Source: a virus | DNA: 47,879 bases | Direction: 5' to 3' (one strand) | IMG/VR virus record: IMGVR_UViG_3300046804_001595 | Location: 1 to 47,879 of that record | In this document: piece by piece, positions 9,001 to 18,267 of the stretch | Numbering within the stretch: the stretch's first letter is position 1 | Layout of the letters: every line of letters begins with the position of its first letter | Made by a program: the position numbers and the translations under genes | The notes under the pieces: model-generated | What the model saw: only the letters and a program-made list of their open reading frames with translations | Told to the model about the DNA's origin: nothing | Database searches by the model: none

Positions 9001-12000
9001 ATCGTAGATCTTTATCCACAGCAAGATAGAGATAATTATGACGATAATCCACCATCTACCGTAACTTTTGCAAAAAGATCTCCAATTGGAGATGTGGTAA
9101 CCAATGATCTTAAGAAAAGTATTACAAGAGAAACTGTAGATTCTCTTGTCAAAAAACTTGGGGTTACTCCAATAATTCAAAGTGTATCTCCTCTAATTGC
9201 AGGTGTAACAACAGTTACAACTACTCGTGAACATGGATTTAATGGCGTAGTTGGATTTGCTACATTAACAAGTGGAACTGGATATAATAGTGGAACATAT
9301 TATAATGTTAAACTTTTAAATTCGGACGATAGTTGGAATGGTGCAAGAGCAACAGTTGTTATTTCTGGAGTTGCAAATTCAATTACTTCTCTCAGTGTAA
9401 CTTCACCTGGATCTGGATATAATGCTGGTGTTTCTTTGAAAGTAGATGGATTCAGTGGATCTACAATTGGAATTACAACCACGACAATTTCATATTTAAA
9501 TGATAATTCTTTACAGATAACAGGACTTGGAACTGCAACTGACGGACTGTATAGAGTTATTAGAGTTCCTTCAAAGAATCAAATTGCAATTGCAAGAACA
9601 ACTGGAGATCCAGCAATTAATCCAAATCAATATGTATTTAATGTTGCACCAAGCACTCAAATAACAAGTGTTGTTTATAATTCTACTGTTGGAATTTCCA
9701 CTATTACTTGTTTCTCTGCTCATGGATTAGTTGCTGGTAATAGGTTTAGAGTTTTAGATACTAATAATAATAATCTAGGAGATCATATTGTAAATGATAC
9801 TGTAGGTGTAACTACCTTTACAGTTTCTGGAAGTGTTAACACCAATTCTACCAGAATTCTAAAGCATGGATTATCTTCAAATAATTTAATTTCTGATGCT
9901 GGAAGTGAAAACTTAGCAGCAAGAGGAATTTCCTTCTACGATAATGAGTCTGCTATTCTTATAACAGACATAGCAACAGATACTACATCAGGAATTGCAA
10001 CTTTCCCAATTAAATTAGTCAATTCTGGTATTTCAACTGTAACTAGATTCCCAATTGGTAGTTTCATTCAAGTTGACAATGAAATTATGAGGGTTTCAAA
10101 AAGTACCCTGATTGGTTCTGGAAACAATGAAATTACAGTTCTTCGTGGTTATTTGGGAACTCAAAAAGAAACTCACTTAGCAAATTCTTTAATTAAAAAG
10201 ATTAAACCACTTGCAATTGAGTTACGCAGACCTTCAATTTTAAGAGCGTCTGGTCATACTTTTGAATATCTTGGTTATGGTCCTGGAAACTATTCAACTG
10301 GTTTACCACAAATTCAAGTTAAGACCCTGACAGAAAGAGAAGATTTCTTATCACAATCTCAGGAAAGATCTTGTGGAAGTGTTGTTTATACTGGAATGAA
10401 CAGTGATGGAGACTTCTTCATTGGAAATACCAAATACTCTTCAGCTTCTGGTCAACAAACAACTTTTGATATTCCAATTCCAACTATCACAGGACAAGAT
10501 CCTTCAAGACTTAGTGTTGTATTTGACGAAGTTATTGTTAAGGAAAGAATTCTTGTAGAAGGTGGCAAATCAAAACAAATTCTTTCACAATTTGACGGAC
10601 CAACTACATTCAACAACAATGCAATCTTGAATGGTGAAACTAAGATTAATGGAGAAGTAATTCTTTCTAATATTTTAAGACAAAATAATACTACGGATTC
10701 TGTAGATACTAAAACTGGTTCAATTGTATCAAAAGGTGGAGTTGCAATTTTAAGAAACTTAAATGTTGGTGGAAATGTAAGTATTGCAGGCACAACAGTA
10801 CTTAATGGAGAAGTACAATTTAATAGTGGACTTGTTCCAGATTCTATTGAAGACGCTTATGTTGGATCCCCTTCAAAACCTTGGGCTTCTGGATGGTTTG
10901 GTGGGGTTGGTATTGCTACTGAAGGAACTCCTGGCGGAACAGAGATTGAAGATAGAAGAATTACTGGTTGGACAGGTAATCTAGTTTTAAATACTGTTGG
11001 TATTGGAACTTCTGTTGTTGTAGAAAGTAATCTTTTTGTTGAAAAAGATTCTCATATTCTTGGACAATTAAAAATAGGTCCAGCCACAGTAATTATTAAT
11101 GGATCTACAAATGTTATTTCTGTTGGAAATACTGCCACTATTAGTTTATCCCCAACAGGATCTCTTTTATTAACTTCAAATAATGGTGCTCCCCATGAAT
11201 TTGACAATGTTAAAATAACAAACACTCTCGAAACCGTAGGTATAGCAACATTTAAAAATTATGTTGAGGTTCAAGGTCATTTATTTGCTAAATCTAACTT
11301 AAATGTAACAGGTGTAACTACTTCCTCTGCTGGATTTTTCCCATTAACTGATTCGGGTGCTCCTCTTGGATCACTTGCACTTTCATTCTCTGAAGCATTT
11401 GTTGATAATTTAAAATTAGATGGAAACACTTTAAGTTCTACTTCAGGTGGAATTACATTAAGTGCAACTAATGATATTATTGAAACTGTAAATAATGTTA
11501 ATTTTGGAACTGCTGGAGATAATTCAACAGTAACAATTGTTGGTCAACTAAATGCAGACAATTTAAGATTAGATACAAATAGCATTACTTCAACAGATTC
11601 AAATGGAAATATTATTCTTGACGCAAATGGAACTGGTATTATTGATATTAATTCTCCAATTGACGTTGAAGGTCATGCTAACTTCCAGAATACTGCTAAT
11701 TTTGTAGGTGAAGTTACAGTAGAAACTGGAATTATTCCAGATACTGCAGGAGATGCAGCTTATCTTGGCACTAGTGCTTATCCATTTTCAGAAGCACACA
11801 TAGGACTTATTACAATAGGAGACGGAACTACAAGTGCTGAAAATAGAACAGTTACTACATCTAGTGGAGATTTAATTCTTGGTGCAAATTCAAATATTGT
11901 TAATGTTGATAGTAACTTAAGTGTTACTAATAACTCTACTTTTTCTGGAAATGTTACCATTCAAGGTTCTTCCAAAACATTTAGTGTAAATGATAGTTCA

Positions 12001-12792
12001 TCAGTTAGTAAATTTAGTATTGCTTCTGATACTGGAAATACAATAATTGAAGGAACTTTAACTCTTAATGGTGGTCTCACACTTAATGGAAAACTTGGTA
12101 TAACAAATACTACAGATTCTAGTAGCTCTACAGATACTAACGCTTCATTCTATACTTCTGGTGGTGGTTCAATTGCTAAAAAACTTTTTGTCGGTGAAAC
12201 TTTAGCAGCAGCAGATAGAATAACAGCAAGCAATGGTTTGACAGTAACTACTGGTGGTTTAACTGTATCTGCTGGTGGGATTGATGCCGCTGGTCAAACA
12301 GTTACGGCAACTACATTTACTGGCAATGCTGCGTCTGCCACTATAGCTACAAATGTTTCAGGCGGCAGTGGTAGAATATTATATAATAGCGGAACTGACT
12401 CAACAACAACTTCTTCTAATTTAACTTTTGATGGAACAAATTTAGACGTTGGTGGAGAAATTAGAGCAAAAAGTGATATTGTTGCATACTTAAACTCAGA
12501 TGAAAGATTAAAAACAAATATTTCATTAATTGAAAATGCACTAACAAAAGTTTCTGAGATTTCTGGTGTAACTTATAATTGGAATGATTTAGCAATAGGC
12601 AAAGATCAAAATATTCGTGAAGCAGGTGTTATTGCACAAGAAATTGAGAAAGTTTTACCAGAAGTTGTAACTGAAAGAGATAATGGTTTCCTTGCGGTTA
12701 AATATGAAAAACTTGTTCCCCTGTTAATTGAGGCAATCAAAGAACTGAACATTAAAGTTCAAGATATTGAACAAAAATTAACAGATAAATAA
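6007..12792 (+). CDS. Giant tail fibre protein with C-terminal S74 intramolecular chaperone
   Basis: 2261 residues. The N-terminus (YVNPNDLDATDSITNQGNS, then 'KPFKTIQRALLESSRFSF') is the opening of a fibre/structural family that I recall as conserved in cyanomyoviruses. A long beta-rich shaft follows. From about residue 1600 come modules ending in 'PDxxxxAYLGSxxxPFSEAxI'. The last ~100 residues are a Peptidase_S74 / endosialidase-type chaperone: the SDERLKTNISLI cleavage box, 'VTYNWND', 'AGVIAQEIEKVLPEVV', 'VKYEKLVPLLIEAIKEL' and a terminal coiled coil. In this family the chaperone trimerises the fibre and cuts itself off before the Ser of SDERLK. Likely a receptor-binding long fibre. Confidence 0.85.
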   Translation: MPLNKLENFIKNYEGRILYVNPNDLDATDSITNQGNSLTKPFKTIQRALLESSRFSFVSGNNNDKNDRTTILVYPAEHIIDNRPGYGIKKVGTALAEAVSPDGSITLPASDEFTLTLDSNFDLTQEDNILYKFNSVNGGVILPRGTSVVGLDLRKTKIRPKYVPNPTDSVVPNSSIFKITGNCFFWNFSFFDADENELVYTNHQVFTRSSGNQSIPTFSHHKLTCFEYADGVNVPLGYDITDLDMYYAKISNAFNEGSGRQIPAAQKWPLSPQAFSKERPEWEIVGAFGSDPINVSSLFSGDSATPSPVVTVNTVTDHGLTAGTPIKIRGANVKDYNITTTVQSVTGPNSFTYLLSFVRPDLNANPSGSITVTIETDTVKGASPYVFNTSLRSVWGMNGMHADGSKASGFRSMVVAQFTGVSLQKDDRAFVKYDPISRNYSGIPITKSLGTKLSSESASIDNSTIYHLDSDAIYRKGWETSHVKCSNDAIIQVVSVFAIGFSKHFDAQSGGDQSITNSNSNFGQIALSASGFKKEAFSKDDYGYITSIITPRSIVSTESKIDWIPIDVGLTTSVGISSHLYLFGFNSLDNVPPNLIQGYRVGAKKDDRLYLELPNTDIKSAKILMTDDVLVSGGANTISGSTSAIKEYIVGSLTTAPNYDTLQFTTGHNLQTGEKIIIISDIGDLPENITEHKIYYAIKVDNTKIKLASSFTNAQNGVALKMYGGSELKIQSRVSDRNSGELGSPIHFDPNHNNWFIYVEHNNELYNSIASLGTVGFDEPRTGVTYLRRVVDSRSLDEKIYKVRIAIPKEAPNGKDPQDGFVIQESSTTGAITDSDFSYSSIDESNYNFKRNYRFISTCTESNGTVTVVTELPHNLNVNDRVLIKNVKSSTNLNGVGVTGFNGDFIVSDVSDANTFSYSTTDYNSIIHNVGIFSGPTSRSTTLPRFERNDLQSNFFIYRSETISPYIFNVQDGIYHAYVLKSDNAVPDHFTDYKYNQNIVDLYPQQDRDNYDDNPPSTVTFAKRSPIGDVVTNDLKKSITRETVDSLVKKLGVTPIIQSVSPLIAGVTTVTTTREHGFNGVVGFATLTSGTGYNSGTYYNVKLLNSDDSWNGARATVVISGVANSITSLSVTSPGSGYNAGVSLKVDGFSGSTIGITTTTISYLNDNSLQITGLGTATDGLYRVIRVPSKNQIAIARTTGDPAINPNQYVFNVAPSTQITSVVYNSTVGISTITCFSAHGLVAGNRFRVLDTNNNNLGDHIVNDTVGVTTFTVSGSVNTNSTRILKHGLSSNNLISDAGSENLAARGISFYDNESAILITDIATDTTSGIATFPIKLVNSGISTVTRFPIGSFIQVDNEIMRVSKSTLIGSGNNEITVLRGYLGTQKETHLANSLIKKIKPLAIELRRPSILRASGHTFEYLGYGPGNYSTGLPQIQVKTLTEREDFLSQSQERSCGSVVYTGMNSDGDFFIGNTKYSSASGQQTTFDIPIPTITGQDPSRLSVVFDEVIVKERILVEGGKSKQILSQFDGPTTFNNNAILNGETKINGEVILSNILRQNNTTDSVDTKTGSIVSKGGVAILRNLNVGGNVSIAGTTVLNGEVQFNSGLVPDSIEDAYVGSPSKPWASGWFGGVGIATEGTPGGTEIEDRRITGWTGNLVLNTVGIGTSVVVESNLFVEKDSHILGQLKIGPATVIINGSTNVISVGNTATISLSPTGSLLLTSNNGAPHEFDNVKITNTLETVGIATFKNYVEVQGHLFAKSNLNVTGVTTSSAGFFPLTDSGAPLGSLALSFSEAFVDNLKLDGNTLSSTSGGITLSATNDIIETVNNVNFGTAGDNSTVTIVGQLNADNLRLDTNSITSTDSNGNIILDANGTGIIDINSPIDVEGHANFQNTANFVGEVTVETGIIPDTAGDAAYLGTSAYPFSEAHIGLITIGDGTTSAENRTVTTSSGDLILGANSNIVNVDSNLSVTNNSTFSGNVTIQGSSKTFSVNDSSSVSKFSIASDTGNTIIEGTLTLNGGLTLNGKLGITNTTDSSSSTDTNASFYTSGGGSIAKKLFVGETLAAADRITASNGLTVTTGGLTVSAGGIDAAGQTVTATTFTGNAASATIATNVSGGSGRILYNSGTDSTTTSSNLTFDGTNLDVGGEIRAKSDIVAYLNSDERLKTNISLIENALTKVSEISGVTYNWNDLAIGKDQNIREAGVIAQEIEKVLPEVVTERDNGFLAVKYEKLVPLLIEAIKELNIKVQDIEQKLTDK
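12784..12791 (+). promoter_or_regulatory. Candidate late promoter (GATAAATA)
   Basis: A late-promoter-like octamer covering the stop of the giant fibre gene, 17 nt before the next start. An AGGAAA ribosome-binding site lies between. Confidence 0.45.
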
Positions 12793-12808
12793 TTAAAAAC
12801 TATAGGAA

Positions 12809-15800
12809 ATGGCAAATTATAATAAGTCATTTAATTTTAGGAATGGTGTACAAGTTGATGAAGATAATTTTTTAGTTGCTTCCACTGGATTGGTTGGAAT
12901 TGGAACAACAATCCCAAGATATGATTTAGATGTTTATGGAAATACAAATGTAGTAGGACTTATTACAAGTAAAAATTTAGTTGTTTCTGGAATAGCATCA
13001 TTCACAGAAGTAATCATTGGAACTGGTATTACTATTTACGGTAATACTGGTATTATTAGTGCCACTTTTTATGGCGATGGATCAAATTTATTTGGTGTCC
13101 CAACTTCACAATGGGTTGACGTTGACGTTGGACTTGGATTTACTAGCATATACGCTGCAGGAAATGTTGGTGTTGCTACAACAAATCCTTCAAGGATTAA
13201 TTCACTTCAAATTGGAGGGAGTCCAGAATTAGGACAGTCTGGTGTTGGAATTAATTCAATTGGAAATATTAGAGCTTCTGGAATTATCACATCATCTTAT
13301 TTTGATGGTGATGGATCTTCCTTAACAAACTTAAATGCAAGTAATATTTCTTCTGGAACCATAAGTAATTCTAGATTACCATCCAATATATTAGTTGGAT
13401 TTGTATCAGCGACTAACTTTTTAAGTGGTGTTTCAACAGTTGGATTTTTAACAGCAAGCAATGCTTATTTGGGAGTTGCAACTGTAGGATTTTCTACAAT
13501 TTCAAATCTTTACTCCGGAATTGGCACAATAGTTAACTTTAGTTCTACTTTGGTTTCTATTGGTGAAACTATAACTTCCAAAAAATCAGTAACCACTACT
13601 GGAATAGTAACAAATTTAACTGTAGTTTCTGGAATTGTTACCTCATTAACTTCCACATTTTCAAACAGTGGTGTTGGAACTGTTGGAATTTTTACAGCAA
13701 CTCACGCAAACATAGGAGTTGCTACAATCAGTACTTTGTATATTCAGTCGGGAATTACAAGTTCTTTAACATCCGAGTATGCCAACATTGGAATTGCAAC
13801 TGTAGGATTTTCAACGGCGACCTATTCAAATATTGGAATATCAACTGCTTCTAAAATCAATGTTAGTAATGTTCAAATCGCAGTTTCTGGGAATACGGAA
13901 ATTGACACTGTAAGTGGAGAATTAGTTTTAGATTCAAATTCTGGAACAGTAAGAATTGATGATAGATTAATTGTCACTGGCATAAGCACACTTCAAGGAT
14001 CAGTAACTGTTGAAACTGGAATTGTTCCAGATGTTAAAAATGGTGCTTATCTTGGGTCTTCAGCACTACCATTTTCCGATGCTTATATTTCAAGTATTAG
14101 AATTGGATATGCTGGTGTTACTGAAATTGATACAACTAGTGGTAATCTTATACTAACTTCTCAAGAAGGATTTGTAAATGTAAACGATAATTTTTATGTG
14201 AGTGGAATTTCCACATTAACTGGAGAGGTAACTTTAAATACTGGAATTGTTCCAGATGTAGATTTTGATTCTTATATTGGATCTAATACAAAGTCATTCA
14301 CAAATGCATATATTGGTGATATAAGAATTGGAACAGCATCTAGTAATACAATTACAACTAGATCAAAAGAATTAATTTTAGACTCTAATTCTGGAAATAC
14401 TAAGGTTAATGATAATTTAACAGTAACTGGATTTACTTCTATAACAGGAGGTGCATTAAATGTTTCAAGTGGAAACATTTATTCTAGTGGAATTATAAGT
14501 GCATTTAGTGGATTTTTACCATTTGATAATCAAACTTCTCCGCTTGGATCTTCTACTAAAAAGTTTAGTGAAGTTTATGTTGATAACATTAATATAGGAG
14601 TTGGATCTGATAACAAAATAGCATCAAGTAGTGGAGATATTCAATTATCACCTTCAAGTGGAGTTGTTGATCTTGTAGGACAACTAAAAGTTTCAAATGG
14701 AGCAATAATATCAGGAGTAACGACAGTTAATTCTTCATTAGTTCCAAATGTTGATATAACTTCTAACTTGGGGAGTTTAACAAAAGCATTCTCACAGTCA
14801 TACTTAAATGGCATAACTGTTGGTGTTGCTGGAACGACTACAATTAGTACTCGTGGTGGTAATCTAGTATTAGATTCTAGCACAGATCAAGTTGTTGTCA
14901 ATAACAATTTACAAGTGATTGAAGAATTAACAGTAAATGGTTCATTTGTTGTTGAAACTCAAGGTGGATCAAACATAATCAATATTAATGCAACAGATTC
15001 TGTAATTGGAATAGGAACAACAAATCCTTATGTTCTTTCACCAAATAGTAATTTATTAATTTATGATACTGTTACATCTCAACTTGATTTATATTCAACT
15101 TCAAGTACTGGAGAATCTGCCATACAATTTATTACTAATGGTGGAGTAGAAGGTAGATTAGGATTTAGTACTTCGGGTGATTTTACATTAAAAAGTAATG
15201 ATCCTAGAGGAAATATTAGTTTTATATTAAATAATTCTGCTTTTTCCGGAATTAGTAGTGGCAATTTTTATTGGGAAAATGAGTATTATGGCAATAATTT
15301 AGCTACACTTACTTGGGATGGAAAATTTGGCGTTAATAATGATGAACCACAGTTTACATTAGACGTTGTTGGAACTTCTTCAATTACTGACAATTCCTAT
15401 TTTGGTAATAACGTTACAATATCTGGAAATCTTATTGTTAATGGAACGGCAACATTTTCTTCGGGAATTACTTTAACAAATGATAGTTTACCAAATATAA
15501 TTACTAAAAACATTAATGTAACAAGTGGTGTTTCTACTTTTAATACAATTCATTCAAATATCATTGGAATTGGAACAACTACAACTGGATTATTATTAAA
15601 TTTAGTAGATATAGATGCTAAAAATTCAAAAGCTTTATTCCAATCAATTGGTATAGGAACAACAGGTATAACAGAAAATACTTACAGTGATGTTGGATTA
15701 TTAATATCAGGTAAAATGATTGTTGATTCTAGTTCATATATTGGAATTGGAACAACCACAAAATTCTATCCTGGCGGAGATCCTGAATTTATTACTCCAT

Positions 15801-16093
15801 CTGGATTAGAAGGTGATATTCAAATCTTTGATAGTAGTGTAGATTTATATAAGACTTATGTAAATATATACAAACAATCTTCAGTAGGATTTAATACAGA
15901 TCTTCCGAGAGGTGTATTAGATTTTGGATATGCCGATGATACTGCTGATTTTTATCCAGTTGTAATTCTACCAAATATAAATGATACTGCAAGAAATGGG
16001 ATTGGAGATACTGCAACTGGAGCAGTAATTTTTAATACTAGTTCAAATACATTCCAAGGATGGAATGGTAGTGCTTGGGTAAACTTTTACTAA
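12809..16093 (+). CDS. Large tail fibre/structural protein built of repeated LGS/PFSxAYI modules
   Basis: 1094 residues, opening with MANYNKSFNFRNGVQVDED, a start I recall from cyanophage structural proteins. The middle is Ser/Thr/Gly-rich beta repeats ('GVATVGFST', 'TSGITSSL'). Four modules of the form 'GIVPDVxxxxYLGSSxxPFSDAYIxxIRIG' match modules in the preceding gene. The C-terminus ends in a 'GAVIFNTSSNTFQGWNGSAWVNFY' strand set, typical of phage fibre tips. No S74 chaperone is present. It starts 16 nt after the giant fibre gene with a good AGGAAA site. Confidence 0.75.
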   Translation: MANYNKSFNFRNGVQVDEDNFLVASTGLVGIGTTIPRYDLDVYGNTNVVGLITSKNLVVSGIASFTEVIIGTGITIYGNTGIISATFYGDGSNLFGVPTSQWVDVDVGLGFTSIYAAGNVGVATTNPSRINSLQIGGSPELGQSGVGINSIGNIRASGIITSSYFDGDGSSLTNLNASNISSGTISNSRLPSNILVGFVSATNFLSGVSTVGFLTASNAYLGVATVGFSTISNLYSGIGTIVNFSSTLVSIGETITSKKSVTTTGIVTNLTVVSGIVTSLTSTFSNSGVGTVGIFTATHANIGVATISTLYIQSGITSSLTSEYANIGIATVGFSTATYSNIGISTASKINVSNVQIAVSGNTEIDTVSGELVLDSNSGTVRIDDRLIVTGISTLQGSVTVETGIVPDVKNGAYLGSSALPFSDAYISSIRIGYAGVTEIDTTSGNLILTSQEGFVNVNDNFYVSGISTLTGEVTLNTGIVPDVDFDSYIGSNTKSFTNAYIGDIRIGTASSNTITTRSKELILDSNSGNTKVNDNLTVTGFTSITGGALNVSSGNIYSSGIISAFSGFLPFDNQTSPLGSSTKKFSEVYVDNINIGVGSDNKIASSSGDIQLSPSSGVVDLVGQLKVSNGAIISGVTTVNSSLVPNVDITSNLGSLTKAFSQSYLNGITVGVAGTTTISTRGGNLVLDSSTDQVVVNNNLQVIEELTVNGSFVVETQGGSNIININATDSVIGIGTTNPYVLSPNSNLLIYDTVTSQLDLYSTSSTGESAIQFITNGGVEGRLGFSTSGDFTLKSNDPRGNISFILNNSAFSGISSGNFYWENEYYGNNLATLTWDGKFGVNNDEPQFTLDVVGTSSITDNSYFGNNVTISGNLIVNGTATFSSGITLTNDSLPNIITKNINVTSGVSTFNTIHSNIIGIGTTTTGLLLNLVDIDAKNSKALFQSIGIGTTGITENTYSDVGLLISGKMIVDSSSYIGIGTTTKFYPGGDPEFITPSGLEGDIQIFDSSVDLYKTYVNIYKQSSVGFNTDLPRGVLDFGYADDTADFYPVVILPNINDTARNGIGDTATGAVIFNTSSNTFQGWNGSAWVNFY

Positions 16094-16103
16094 TTAATCC
16101 ATT

Positions 16104-17798
16104 ATGACGCATCAAACTGCCCTAGCACCTCTCTTCACGCCAATATTACATCCAAATGGTACATTAACACCTCCTGAAATTAGATTTAGTAAAATTAGAG
16201 ATAGTTTTGGATTTTCAAGTGGAGAATTAAGAGCTTCTAATTTTATTAGAGATACTAACGTTAATAATACAAATCCAAAAATACCAGATGCTACTGAAAA
16301 TTCAAATATTCCAACTAGTTCTACATCTCAATGGAAAGCATCCTATTTTACGAACACTCTTAAAACTTATGAAGTTATTCAATATGACACCGATACAAAT
16401 CTTTCACTTTCTAGCGTTGGTTCTTGGAATTCAAATCTAGGTAAAAATATTCCAAAAATTTATAAGATAAGTGGAAGAATTAATGGAACAACTTCTAATG
16501 GATATGCATTAACTCTAGATGGAACTACTTATAATCTAACAGTTGAAGTCAGGGGTTATGTTCTTGGATATGGTGGTGCTGGAGGTGTTAGAGGAGCTTC
16601 TGGAGTCACAGAAACTGTTAGTTCTAATGTAAGTGCTAATATTAACATAGTTTATAATGACACAGACAATGAAATTGTAAAATTAGTGACATCTGGAACT
16701 GGTACTGCAACAGTGCAGATGTATGCAGGAATGAGAGATTATAGCAACAGGGATAAAAGACCATGGAGATATATTGATTTTCAAGATGATAATGGTTCTC
16801 AAACAGTTTATGTAGAACCTGGATCATCAACTTCAAATTCAGATAGAGAAGAAGATTTTTATATTAATCTTGCAGTGTCGGCAAACGCATCTTATTCTAT
16901 CGATGTTAGACTTTTAAGAAGACCACTTTCTTGGTTTACAAACTATGGATCAAAATCTAATAGTATTCCAGATCGCACAGTTGTTAGTGGATTTTCTATG
17001 AGAGATGTTGATAATGATACTTGTAGAGGTCAGGTTAAAATAAATAGTATAACTCAAGGGTCCTATTCAAGACAACGCCAAGGAACAGATGGTGAAGATG
17101 GTGGTCATGCTATAAATGTTCTTTCTTCTGGATCTAAAATTAAAATAGTTGAATTATCTGGAGGGAATAGAATTCGTGGTGGTGGTGGAGGTGGAGGTGC
17201 TGGAAAAGATGGAGTTGCTGGTACTGGTGGTTTATGCGATACATATGATAAAGCTGTAAATAATAGAACTTCTACTACACGTTGCAGAGCAACTAATATG
17301 GATAGTGATAGAGCAAAATTCATTTGTAAAGATTTAGGATCAGGATATTCGTCATCTAGTAGAAATAATAGTGGTGACTGTTGTGAAAGAGAACCAGATA
17401 GAGTAGTTTGTGTTAGACGGAACGCAAAAGGAGTATGTAAACAAGAAGAAACAAGACGAGGAGCATGTATAAAATGGACTACATACGTATATTGTTGGAA
17501 TAACTACGCAACTAGTGGTGGTGCAGCAGGATTAGGTGGTAATGGTGGGCATGGCCGTGGATCCAATTGGAATCAACTTGATGGATCAACAGATAAACCT
17601 ATTACAGCACCAGATTATGGTGCTATGGCTGGACCAACAAGAGGTGGTGCTGGTGGTGGTTGCGGAGCAACAAGTGGAACTGATGGTGTTAAAGGTGGTG
17701 ATGGTGGTCCTTGGAATACAGCAGGACAAAGTGTTTCAGGTGCAGGGTCAGGTGGTACAGCAGGAATCAAAATATCCGGAACCAACTGGACTTATTGA
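16104..17798 (+). CDS. Glycine-rich tail fibre/adhesin with a cysteine-rich insert
   Basis: 564 residues. The first ~150 are beta-rich (LPLF-type opening, 'PPEIRFSKIRDSFG', then 'WNSNLGKNIPKIY'). A glycine-rich segment (GGGGGGGAGKDGVAGTGG) begins near residue 360 and resumes after residue 470 (GGAAGLGGNGGHGRG, 'GGAGGGCGATSGTDGVKGGDGG'). Such segments recall polyglycine-sandwich tips of phage adhesins. Between them about 95 residues contain many Cys (GLCDTYD, 'TRCRAT', 'FICKDLG', 'SGDCCERE', 'VVCVRR', 'GVCKQEETRRGACIKW'), perhaps a disulphide-bonded knob. It closes the fibre block. Confidence 0.7.
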   Translation: MTHQTALAPLFTPILHPNGTLTPPEIRFSKIRDSFGFSSGELRASNFIRDTNVNNTNPKIPDATENSNIPTSSTSQWKASYFTNTLKTYEVIQYDTDTNLSLSSVGSWNSNLGKNIPKIYKISGRINGTTSNGYALTLDGTTYNLTVEVRGYVLGYGGAGGVRGASGVTETVSSNVSANINIVYNDTDNEIVKLVTSGTGTATVQMYAGMRDYSNRDKRPWRYIDFQDDNGSQTVYVEPGSSTSNSDREEDFYINLAVSANASYSIDVRLLRRPLSWFTNYGSKSNSIPDRTVVSGFSMRDVDNDTCRGQVKINSITQGSYSRQRQGTDGEDGGHAINVLSSGSKIKIVELSGGNRIRGGGGGGGAGKDGVAGTGGLCDTYDKAVNNRTSTTRCRATNMDSDRAKFICKDLGSGYSSSSRNNSGDCCEREPDRVVCVRRNAKGVCKQEETRRGACIKWTTYVYCWNNYATSGGAAGLGGNGGHGRGSNWNQLDGSTDKPITAPDYGAMAGPTRGGAGGGCGATSGTDGVKGGDGGPWNTAGQSVSGAGSGGTAGIKISGTNWTY

Positions 17799-17799
17799 A

Positions 17800-17807
17800 A
17801 ATAAATA
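17800..17807 (+). promoter_or_regulatory. Candidate T4-type late promoter (AATAAATA)
   Basis: An exact octamer 22 nt before the next start codon, just after the stop of the glycine-rich fibre gene. Confidence 0.5.
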
Positions 17808-17829
17808 AATTTGAATTATATTTAATAAT

Positions 17830-18147
17830 ATGAATGAAGAAAATTTTTCCAATTTAACCTGGGAATTGCTTAAATATTTGGCATTTAATTATGATGAAAT
17901 GCTTGATTGTTCCCAAGAAGTTTATAAAAGTAGAATAAGTATTTGTAAATCTTGTGATCAATTTGATGACATTGAAAAAGTTTGTATGGCCTGTGGTTGT
18001 AAATTAGGATCTAAAGCAAGAGCAATTATTGAGTCTTGCCCATTATCAAAATGGGATGTTGATAAATCTGATTGGTCAGAAAGAATGAAAAAAGTAGAAG
18101 AAATTAATATTCAACTAAGTCTTGACAATAATAAGGAATCTGAGTAG
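17830..18147 (+). CDS. Zinc-ribbon-like small protein, paralogue A
   Basis: 105 residues with four or five Cys in the spacing 'ICKSCDQ ... VCMACGCKLG ... SCPLSKW', which would form one zinc-binding ribbon. The same arrangement (CEVCE, 'CKKCGCFM', 'KCPMNKW') occurs in the gene at 43864, so the window holds two paralogues. Function unknown; a protein- or nucleic-acid-binding ribbon in late infection is suggested by the upstream late-type octamer. Confidence 0.65.
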   Translation: MNEENFSNLTWELLKYLAFNYDEMLDCSQEVYKSRISICKSCDQFDDIEKVCMACGCKLGSKARAIIESCPLSKWDVDKSDWSERMKKVEEINIQLSLDNNKESE

Positions 18148-18150
18148 ACT
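18122..18150 (+). promoter_or_regulatory. Possible sigma-70 promoter TTGACA-N17-TAGACT
   Basis: A perfect -35 inside the end of the zinc-ribbon gene with a four-of-six -10 at 17 nt. It would transcribe into the helicase region, but the stem-loop cassette downstream has a better -10. Confidence 0.4.
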
Positions 18151-18201
18151 ACCTTTGTCCTGGTTGAAGATAAGGATCTAAGTTCTTTAAGACACTTGAA
18201 T

Positions 18202-18245
18202 AACTGGCACATGGGGTTCCTGCGGGGACCCCTTTCTGCTATAAT
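18202..18245 (+). promoter_or_regulatory. Box/stem-loop/-10 cassette 1 (PeSL-like)
   Basis: AACTGGCACA at 18202, hairpin GGGGTTCC-TGCG-GGGACCCC at 18213-18232 (8 bp with one G-T pair), then TATAAT at 18240-18245. The box-to-hexamer distance is 38 nt. No usable -35 is present. The hairpin probably ends upstream transcription while the -10 starts the helicase message. Confidence 0.65.
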
Positions 18246-18267
18246 AGTCCCATACGCAACGGAGACC

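Noticed and set aside
17105-17323. Minus-strand proline-rich open frame
   Set aside because: It is the complement of the glycine-rich repeat of the adhesin; composition explains it.
18196-18267. Helicase start at TTG 18196
   Set aside because: It would place the start upstream of the hairpin and TATAAT; GGAG precedes the TTG at 18268 instead.
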